NCBI GenBank assembly: GCA_009772895.1
Contig: WOUP01000030.1
Location: forward strand, 1 to 34,345
Direction: 5' to 3'
Origin: Puniceicoccaceae bacterium 5H
GTDB taxonomy: Bacteria > Verrucomicrobiota > Verrucomicrobiia > Opitutales > Oceanipulchritudinaceae
Length of the DNA stretch: 34,345 bases
The notes beneath the pieces are model-generated. The model worked only from the letters and a program-made list of their open reading frames with translations. It was not told the origin of the DNA and did not search any database. This document shows positions 28,853 to 34,345 of the stretch, piece by piece. Each line of letters opens with the position of its first letter. Within the stretch, counting starts at the first letter, position 1. The position numbers and the translations under genes are program-made.

Positions 28853-29852
28853 CGCGCACCTCCTCCCAGGCCGGCAAAACGGCTTCGCTCGCGCGCACCC
28901 AATGCCCTGCGCCCACCTGCTCCAACGGCGGACGCTCCGTGCGCCAGCGGTCGCCCCCCGTCACACCGGGGCGCAGCAACAGCGGGTCGCCCACCGGCGG
29001 CTCACGCAAATCCGGCGGGTTGCCCGGCAGCGCATAGAGCGGCTGCCCCCGCAGGCTCGCGCTGGGTCGGGCGCGCAACAGGGCCTGCGTGTAGGGGTGG
29101 CGCGGGGCTTCGCAAATCACCTGGCTGGGGCCGATCTCCATCACCTGCCCCGCATACATCACCATCACCCGGTGGCAACGCTGGGCCACCACCCCGAGGT
29201 CGTGCGTGATCAGCAGCACCGCAGTGCGCGCATCGCGGCACAGCGCCCCCAACTGATCGAGGATCTGACGCTGCACCGTCACGTCGAGGGCCGTCGTCGG
29301 CTCGTCTGCGATCAACAGGCGCGGCTGCAAAAGCAACATCATGGCGATCATCACCCGCTGGCGCATACCCCCGGAAAACTCGTGCGGGTGACTGTGAATG
29401 CGCTTGGCCGCGTCGGAGATACCCACCCGCTCGAGCGCTTCGATCGCCTGCTCGATCGCCGCACGCTTGCTCAGGCCATAATGCCGTCGCAGACCTTCCG
29501 TCAACTGCGTGCTCAACCGCAGGTAGGGATTGAGCGAAGTCATGGGGTCCTGAAAAATCATGCCGATCTCGCGCCCGCGCACCCGGCGGATTTCGCGCTC
29601 GCTCAGCTGCAGCAAATCGAGCGGCCCGCTTTCCGTCTGCAGCAGTGCCTGCCCCGCCGCGATCTGCGCGGGCGGCATGGGCAACAGGCGCAGGAGGCTA
29701 CTGGCCATGACGGATTTGCCGCTGCCGGACTCGCCCACCACGCCGAGCACTTCGCCCTCTTCCAGCACAAACGATACGTCTTCCACCGCGTGGACCGTTT
29801 CCCCGCGCATGGCAAAGCGGGTGGTGAGACCTTGGACGTCGAGCAGGGGCAT
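28845..29852 (-). CDS. oppD: oligopeptide/dipeptide ABC importer ATPase (OppD/DppD-like)
   Basis: The 335-residue protein has Walker A GESGSGKS (40-47), Q-loop [13 protein letters not shown], signature FSGGMRQR, Walker B LLIADEP, and H-loop LLITHD. It also has the C-terminal oligopeptide-transporter extension (HPYTQALL, then [11 protein letters not shown]), usual for OppD. Its ATG at 29852 shares one base with the oppC stop (TGATG), so translation is coupled. The frame is open upstream to 30275 inside oppC, but that extension is an out-of-frame shadow. Confidence 0.95.
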   Translation of the reverse strand: MPLLDVQGLTTRFAMRGETVHAVEDVSFVLEEGEVLGVVGESGSGKSVMASSLLRLLPMPPAQIAAGQALLQTESGPLDLLQLSEREIRRVRGREIGMIFQDPMTSLNPYLRLSTQLTEGLRRHYGLSKRAAIEQAIEALERVGISDAAKRIHSHPHEFSGGMRQRVMIAMMLLLQPRLLIADEPTTALDVTVQRQILDQLGALCRDARTAVLLITHDLGVVAQRCHRVMVMYAGQVMEIGPSQVICEAPRHPYTQALLRARPSASLRGQPLYALPGNPPDLREPPVGDPLLLRPGVTGGDRWRTERPPLEQVGAGHWVRASEAVLPAWEEVRDA

Positions 29853-30739
29853 CAGTCGCGGCGGGATTGGGGGTCGAGGGCGTCGCGCAGGCCGTCGCCG
29901 AGGAAGTTGAGGCAAAAGAGCGTCACACTGAAGAACAGCGCGGGAATGATCAGCAAGTGCGGGGAAGTCGTCATCTGGTCGGCCCCAAACTTGATCAGCG
30001 AGCCCCAGGACGGCCGCGGCGCCTGCACGCCCAGCCCAAGGAAGCTCAGAAAGCTCTCCAGCAGAATGACCGAAGGCACGGTGAGCGTCGCGTAGACCAC
30101 GATGACGCCCAACACGTTGGGCAGGAGGTGGCGCCAGACGATGCGGTACCACGGCTGCCCCAGCATGCGCGCCGCGAGCACGAAGTCCCGCTCCTTGAGC
30201 GAGCGCACCTGCCCGTAGACCATGCGCGCCATGGTCAGCCACTCCACCGCACCGATGGCCACGAAGAGCAGCCACATATTACGCCCGAAAAACGTCAGCA
30301 GCATGATGACGAATATCGTGAAGGGCATCGCGTAGAGCACGTCGACCAGGCGCATCATCAGCGCGCCGAGACGCCCGCCGGCATAGCCCGCCACCGCGCC
30401 GTAGAGCACGCCAATGATCAGCGTGACGGCCGTGGCGGTGAGCCCGATGCCGAGCGAGACCCGCCCGCCGACCATGATGCGCACCATCTGGTCGCGCCCC
30501 AGGTCGTCGGTGCCGAAGGGGAATGCGCCGGAGGGATCGGCAAAGACGCGGGCGTAGTCCTGATCGTTGAAGCCGTAGCCGCGCAACCAGGGGCCCACGA
30601 CGCAAAACAGCGTGATGCCGACCAGCACCCACAGGCTGATCAGCGCCAGGCGGTTGCGCGCGAGGCGGCTCCAGGCATCGCCCCAATAGGAGCGCCCGGG
30701 CGGCGGCAGCTTTTCCGTAGGCGGGACTTGCTCAGGCAT
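29852..30739 (-). CDS. oppC: oligopeptide/dipeptide ABC importer permease (OppC/DppC-like)
   Basis: The 295-residue membrane protein has an N-terminal cytoplasmic part, about six spans and the OppC features: FGTDDLGRDQMVRIMVGGRV (75-94) and the EAA-loop LAARMLGQPWYRIVWRHLLP. It forms half of the membrane channel with OppB. It overlaps oppB by 8 bp and shares its stop with the oppD start. Confidence 0.95.
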   Translation of the reverse strand: MPEQVPPTEKLPPPGRSYWGDAWSRLARNRLALISLWVLVGITLFCVVGPWLRGYGFNDQDYARVFADPSGAFPFGTDDLGRDQMVRIMVGGRVSLGIGLTATAVTLIIGVLYGAVAGYAGGRLGALMMRLVDVLYAMPFTIFVIMLLTFFGRNMWLLFVAIGAVEWLTMARMVYGQVRSLKERDFVLAARMLGQPWYRIVWRHLLPNVLGVIVVYATLTVPSVILLESFLSFLGLGVQAPRPSWGSLIKFGADQMTTSPHLLIIPALFFSVTLFCLNFLGDGLRDALDPQSRRD

Positions 30740-31652
30740 GGTGGGAGCGCACGCGGGGATCGAGCCAGGCGACCGCGAGGTCGACCAGCAGGTTGGCCAG
30801 AGTGATGAGCGTCGCGTAAACGGTGACGGTGCCGAGCACGAGCGTGAGGTCGCGGTTGAGCGCCGCCTGCACGAACTGGCGCCCGAGGCCCGGAATCTGG
30901 AAAATCGTCTCGATCACAAACGAGCCGCTGACGATGCCCGCGATAGCCGGCCCGAGGTAGGACACCGTCGGCAACAACCCGCCCCGCAGGGTGTGGCGCA
31001 GCAGGATCTCCATCGGCGGCAGCCCCTTGGCCCGGGCGGTCTTGAGGAAGTCCTGCGAGAGCACTTCCAGCATCCCACCTCGCGTCACACGCGCGATGAT
31101 GGCACCGTAGACGAGTCCGAGCGTAATGGCGGGCAGGATGCGGTGATCGGCAGCAAACCACCCGCTGACCGGCAGCAGCCGCCACTGCACGCCGAAGAGC
31201 AGCTGGAAGATCGGCCCCAGCACAAAGGTGGGCAGGCAAATGCCCAGCATCGCAAACGACATCACGGTATAGTCGGGCCAGCGGTTGTGCTTGAGCGCCG
31301 CCGCCGTGCCCGCGCCTAGCCCGATAGCCAGTGCCACCAGCAGCGCCCACGCGCCCAGCTCCAGCGACACGGGCAGCGTCTGCCCAAGGATCTCGTTGAC
31401 CGAGCGCGTGCTGGTGTAGGATGGCCCGAAATCGCCGTGAAAGAGCCCCTCGAAGTAGCGCAGGTACTGGACCCACGCCGGCTGGTCCAGCCCGTAGTGC
31501 GCCTCCAGTTGAGCCAGCACCTGCGGGCTCAGGGCCCGCTCCGTGCTGAAGGGGTCACCCGGCGTGAGCTTGAGCATCACAAAGGCAATCGTGATGGTGG
31601 CCCACCAGACCACCACCGCCTGCAGCAGGCGTTTCAGCAAATAGCGCCCCAT
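30732..31652 (-). CDS. oppB: oligopeptide/dipeptide ABC importer permease (OppB/DppB-like)
   Basis: The 306-residue membrane protein starts MGRYLLKRLLQAVVVWWATI and has about six spans. TPGDPF near residue 31 and the EAA-loop LKTARAKGLPPMEILLRHTL are family marks; the ending IVSGSFVIETIFQIPGLG is also typical. It begins 3 bp after the oppA stop. Confidence 0.95.
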   Translation of the reverse strand: MGRYLLKRLLQAVVVWWATITIAFVMLKLTPGDPFSTERALSPQVLAQLEAHYGLDQPAWVQYLRYFEGLFHGDFGPSYTSTRSVNEILGQTLPVSLELGAWALLVALAIGLGAGTAAALKHNRWPDYTVMSFAMLGICLPTFVLGPIFQLLFGVQWRLLPVSGWFAADHRILPAITLGLVYGAIIARVTRGGMLEVLSQDFLKTARAKGLPPMEILLRHTLRGGLLPTVSYLGPAIAGIVSGSFVIETIFQIPGLGRQFVQAALNRDLTLVLGTVTVYATLITLANLLVDLAVAWLDPRVRSHHA

Positions 31653-31655
31653 ACG

Positions 31656-33287
31656 TCAGTCACTTGTGCGCAACGACACAAACTGGTAGGGGTGGTTGTC
31701 GAGCATCTTGTGATGCCAACCCTGTACCCGCTCGTCCTGCAGCCAGCGCCGCGAATAAAAATAGATCGGGATCAGCGGCATGTCCTCCATCAGGATCGAC
31801 TCGGCCTCGCCCATCTCCTGGTTGCGCTGCGCCATGTCGCCCTCGCGCATGGCCTGCGCGATCCAGGCGTCGTAATCGGCGTTCTCCCAGCCACTGTCGT
31901 TGTTGCCGCTTTCGCTGATCATGATCTCCAGAAACGTCAGAGGATCGTAATAGTCAGCAATCCAACCGCTGCGGCCAATCTGAAAATCACCCTGATCCTT
32001 CCGTTCGAGGAAAGTTTTCCACTCCATGTTTTGCAACTCCACCCGGATGCCCAGCTGCTCCTGCCACATGTGCGTGATCGCTTCACCGATACGCTGGTGT
32101 CCCTCGAGCGTGTTATAGGTCAGCGTTAGCGGCGGAAAGCCCTGCCCCTGCGGGTAACCGGCCTCCGCCAACAGGGCACGCGCTCGCTCGGGATCGAAAT
32201 GCACCGGCCCTTGGTAATCGTAGTCGCGAAAGCCATCGGGCACGAAGCGGTGGGCCGGCCGCTCGCCGCCGCGAGTCACTTGCTCGACGATCACTCCCCG
32301 GTCGATCGCCAGGCTCAGCGCCTGCCGCACGCGCACATCGTCCAGCGGCGGCTGATTGACATTCAGCAAGTAATAGTAGGTGCCGAGCTGCTGCCCCATG
32401 CGCAGATGGGGGTCGTCTTGCGCCACCCGCTGCTCGAACACGGCGCTGGGCACCGTGGAAGCAATGTGCAGCTCACCGCCGTCGAACATCCGGACGGCGG
32501 TATTGCTGTCCTCGATGGGCATAAAATCGATGCCCTCCAGCGCGACGGCGGCGTGATCCCAGTAATTCGGGTTCTTGCGCACGCGGATGCGGCTGTTCGG
32601 CTTCCATTCCTCCATGACGAAGGGGCCGTTGCTCACGATCGTGCCCGGCTGCAGCCAGTCGCCGGAACGATCCGTCAGGCCGCCCTCGCTCTCGATCAGC
32701 TGCACGGGCACGGGATACCACGCATAGTGGTTGAGCATGGTGAGGAAATACGGCGTGGGCCCGATCAGGCGCAGCTGCAGCGTGTGGGCATCGAGCGCGC
32801 GCACGCCCACCTCGCGAAAGTCGTCGATCTCGCCCCGGTGGTAGGCCTCGGCATTCTCGAGGCGGTAGAGCATGGTGGCAAAATCCGCCCCCAGTTCGGG
32901 CGTCAACATGCGGTGGTAGGAGCGCACGAAGTCCGAAGCCGTGACCGATCTGCCGTCCGACCAGCGGGCATTTTCCCGAATGTGAAAGGTCCAGACGCTC
33001 GCATCTTCGTTGTGCTCCCACGTATCGGCCACGCCGGGCAGCACCACGCCATCGCGCTGTGGGTGCGGGATCACCAGCCCCTCGAACAGCGCCGTGATCA
33101 CCCGGTGGGCGGGTTGACCGGTCGCCAGTTGCGGGTCCAGCGTCTTGGGCTCGGTGCCGATGTCCATCAACAGAATCCCCTCTTTGGCGGCACGTTCCAC
33201 CGGCGCCTCCCGTTCACCACAGCCCGTCAACCAGACGAGCAATCCCAGACACAGGCAGCACCAGGCGGTTCGGCATCTCCTTCGCAT
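31656..33287 (-). CDS. oppA: peptide-binding lipoprotein of an Opp-type importer (SBP family 5)
   Basis: The 543-residue protein starts with a lipoprotein signal ending in the lipobox LTGC (Cys23). IGTEPKTLDPQLATGQPAHR is the classical family 5 start. WTFHIRENARWSDGRSVTAS is the conserved family 5 motif, and later RQALSLAIDRGVIV and GWIADYYDPLTFLEIM fit the peptide-binding fold. It captures peptides in the periplasm for OppBCDF. It is the first gene of the oppABCDF operon; no riboswitch is seen in the upstream gap, which contains a small hairpin (GCCAC-CTC-GTGGC). Confidence 0.95.
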   Translation of the reverse strand: MRRRCRTAWCCLCLGLLVWLTGCGEREAPVERAAKEGILLMDIGTEPKTLDPQLATGQPAHRVITALFEGLVIPHPQRDGVVLPGVADTWEHNEDASVWTFHIRENARWSDGRSVTASDFVRSYHRMLTPELGADFATMLYRLENAEAYHRGEIDDFREVGVRALDAHTLQLRLIGPTPYFLTMLNHYAWYPVPVQLIESEGGLTDRSGDWLQPGTIVSNGPFVMEEWKPNSRIRVRKNPNYWDHAAVALEGIDFMPIEDSNTAVRMFDGGELHIASTVPSAVFEQRVAQDDPHLRMGQQLGTYYYLLNVNQPPLDDVRVRQALSLAIDRGVIVEQVTRGGERPAHRFVPDGFRDYDYQGPVHFDPERARALLAEAGYPQGQGFPPLTLTYNTLEGHQRIGEAITHMWQEQLGIRVELQNMEWKTFLERKDQGDFQIGRSGWIADYYDPLTFLEIMISESGNNDSGWENADYDAWIAQAMREGDMAQRNQEMGEAESILMEDMPLIPIYFYSRRWLQDERVQGWHHKMLDNHPYQFVSLRTSD

Positions 33288-33399
33288 ACGCCACGGTAGT
33301 GGAAAACGCCACCTCGTGGCAATGGCGGGAGCTTTTTTACCGTAAGCCGAACAACATTTTGCGGTTGCCCTGCCGCCACACGCGCCCTTGCTGAAAAGG
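33288..33399. other. divergent intergenic region between oppA and the methyltransferase
   Basis: A GCCAC-CTC-GTGGC hairpin (about 33309-33321) sits in the oppA leader on the minus strand. No clear promoter pair is visible on either strand, and no gene is seen. Confidence 0.3.
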
Positions 33400-34104
33400 A
33401 TGGATGCACCTTGGCGCGATATGCCCGTGGAACAACAGGAGGCCCTGACCGCCTACCTCGAGAAGTTTGCCACCGAGGAGCGCAAGACCCGGATGCGAGC
33501 CATGCTGGCCCAGCGCATCGGCCGTCTGCGCATTGTGCTGGAAGATATTCAGGACCCGCACAATGCCAGTGCCTGCGTGCGCACGACGGAGATCTTTGGC
33601 GTGCAGCACCTGCACAATATCCAGAACCGCCACAAGTTTTTCCTGAACCGCGACGTGGCGATGGGCGCTCACCGCTGGATGACCCTGCACCGCTACTCAC
33701 GCCGCGATCAGGACAACACGGCGGTGTGCCTGCAGGAGCTGAAGGACCAGGGCTTCCTCGTCGTCGCCACCGCCCTGCAGGAAGACACCGTCTCGCTCTA
33801 CGATTTGCCGGTCGATCGGCCCCTGGCGGTCTGCTTCGGCAACGAGAGCAACGGCGCCAGCCCCAAGATGCTCGAGATGGCCGACCTGACGATGAAGATC
33901 CCGATGTATGGCTTCACTCAGAGCTTCAATATCTCCGTGAGTGCGGCCTTGTCCCTGCAGGAGCTGACCCGTCGCATCCGTCTGCAGGAGGACGGTTGGC
34001 AATTGCCCGACGAGGAGCAGCGCGACGTCTACCTGCATTGGCTCTGGCGCACTATCGCCCGCCCGGAGCTGCACCTGCGCGTGTTTTTGCGCGAACACGC
34101 GTGA
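33400..34104 (+). CDS. TrmH-type tRNA/rRNA 2'-O-methyltransferase (SpoU family)
   Basis: The 234-residue protein has the three SPOUT motifs: motif 1 in DPHNASACVRTTEIFGVQHL (52-71) with Arg61, motif 2 in LAVCFGNESNGASPKML, and motif 3 in IPMYGFTQSFNISVSAALSL. These form the knotted S-adenosylmethionine site. It methylates the ribose 2'-OH of RNA; similarity is closest to TrmH, which modifies G18 of tRNAs. The start is uncertain: ATG at 33400 is chosen, TTG at 33388 and ATG at 33421 are alternatives. It ends 28 bp before the hairpin repeat. Confidence 0.88.
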   Translation: MDAPWRDMPVEQQEALTAYLEKFATEERKTRMRAMLAQRIGRLRIVLEDIQDPHNASACVRTTEIFGVQHLHNIQNRHKFFLNRDVAMGAHRWMTLHRYSRRDQDNTAVCLQELKDQGFLVVATALQEDTVSLYDLPVDRPLAVCFGNESNGASPKMLEMADLTMKIPMYGFTQSFNISVSAALSLQELTRRIRLQEDGWQLPDEEQRDVYLHWLWRTIARPELHLRVFLREHA

Positions 34105-34132
34105 GGCGGCGCGTTCACCAGACGCTGCGAAC

Positions 34133-34345
34133 GAACAAAGAGACACCTGTGGCACCTCTTCAAGGTGCTGGTTTGTTCCACGCGGGTTCCGGTGGTGTCG
34201 TCCGCAGAGCGGACTCAACCACCGGCTACAGGCTGTGACCCCTTCAGGGTCGCCGGGCAAGGCACCCGACCTCGGTTGGCAACAACCTCGCTACAGATGG
34301 GCCCTTCGTCATGTGTGTCTGTGCCGTCGCCACGAGCGGGCGACG
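34133..34345. repeat. hairpin-rich dispersed-type repeat, cut by the window edge
   Basis: A chain of inverted repeats fills this stretch. GAACAAA (34133-34139)/TTTGTTC (34172-34178) encloses GCACCT-CTTCA-AGGTGC (34152-34168). CCGGTGGT (34189-34196)/ACCACCGG (34218-34225) encloses GTCCGC-AGA-GCGGAC (34200-34214). GACCC-CTTCA-GGGTC (34237-34251), GGTTG-GCAA-CAACC (34274-34287) and CGTCGCC/GGCGACG (34325-34345) follow. Two separate stems use the same CTTCA loop. The style resembles interspersed palindromic repeats seen in Verrucomicrobia and Planctomycetes. It may terminate the methyltransferase transcript. It has no credible gene; a minus-strand open frame through it is chance. Confidence 0.7.

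Noticed and set aside
33697-34260. Minus-strand frame running through the terminal repeat into the methyltransferase
   Set aside because: Half of it is made of palindromic repeat sequence and the rest is antisense to a clear SPOUT enzyme.
1-34345. CRISPR array
   Set aside because: No set of regularly spaced identical repeats was found; the terminal repeats are hairpins of different sequence and spacing.

Overview
The window looks like chromosomal DNA from a high-GC member of the Verrucomicrobiota, probably class Opitutae. This placement is an inference. It rests on a short lysine/arginine-rich protein of the Chlamydiae/Verrucomicrobia/Planctomycetes small basic protein type (18949-19110), a fused ccoNO gene, a TonB-dependent receptor with a verrucomicrobial-style acidic N-terminus, a large secreted esterase with a calcium-loop and C-terminal domain usual in this phylum, and a hairpin-rich dispersed-type repeat at the right edge. 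Many genes have no visible Shine-Dalgarno sequence and follow pyrimidine-rich leaders.

Layout. 1-1530 (minus): a very short lipoprotein, a glycine-zipper lipoprotein and an NADPH-dependent FMN reductase-like protein. 1800-6727 (plus): a cbb3 cytochrome oxidase operon made of a small membrane protein, fused ccoNO, ccoQ, a one-haem ccoP and ccoG; a DUF4336-like gene follows. 7487-9740: a visibly more AT-rich accessory patch with an unknown HNH-like protein, a decayed IS630-type transposase, and a divergent HxlR regulator/SDR oxidoreductase pair. It ends at the 3' side of tRNA-Ser(CGA). 9962-15562: surface-glycan and signalling genes, with two paralogous GNGPSL-motif proteins flanking a secreted polysaccharide deacetylase, a protein with two TonB C-terminal-like domains, an anti-sigma/metal-sensor-like gene overlapping an ECF sigma factor, and a CMP-sugar synthetase-like cytidylyltransferase. 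15610-18384 (minus): a secreted sialate O-acetylesterase-like enzyme fused to a GH5-like domain that seems to have lost its nucleophile. 18543-19984 (plus): cutA, the small basic protein with a strong terminator, and an esterase D-like hydrolase. 19941-23165 (minus): a membrane protein and a TonB-dependent receptor. 23305-23894 (minus): a VapBC toxin-antitoxin module. 23994-26416 (minus): a zinc/manganese ABC importer in the order substrate-binding protein, ATPase, permease. 26502-28070 (plus): two anchored envelope proteins. 28064-33287 (minus): a complete oppABCDF-type peptide importer with overlapping genes. 33400-34104 (plus): a TrmH-type RNA methyltransferase. 34133-34345: a chain of hairpins running off the end.

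How the parts fit together. The respiratory operon supplies a high-affinity terminal oxidase and its iron-sulfur assembly factor. The glycan genes could tailor surface polysaccharide. The TonB-dependent receptor, the zinc-type ABC importer and the peptide importer together form a nutrient and metal uptake block. I see no clear new defence system. The observations most worth pursuing are the esterase/degenerate GH5 fusion, the duplicated GNGPSL proteins around a deacetylase, the altered metal-ligand position in the ZnuA-like protein, apparent leaderless promoters at vapB and znuA, two small genes easily missed by gene callers, and the terminal hairpin repeat.
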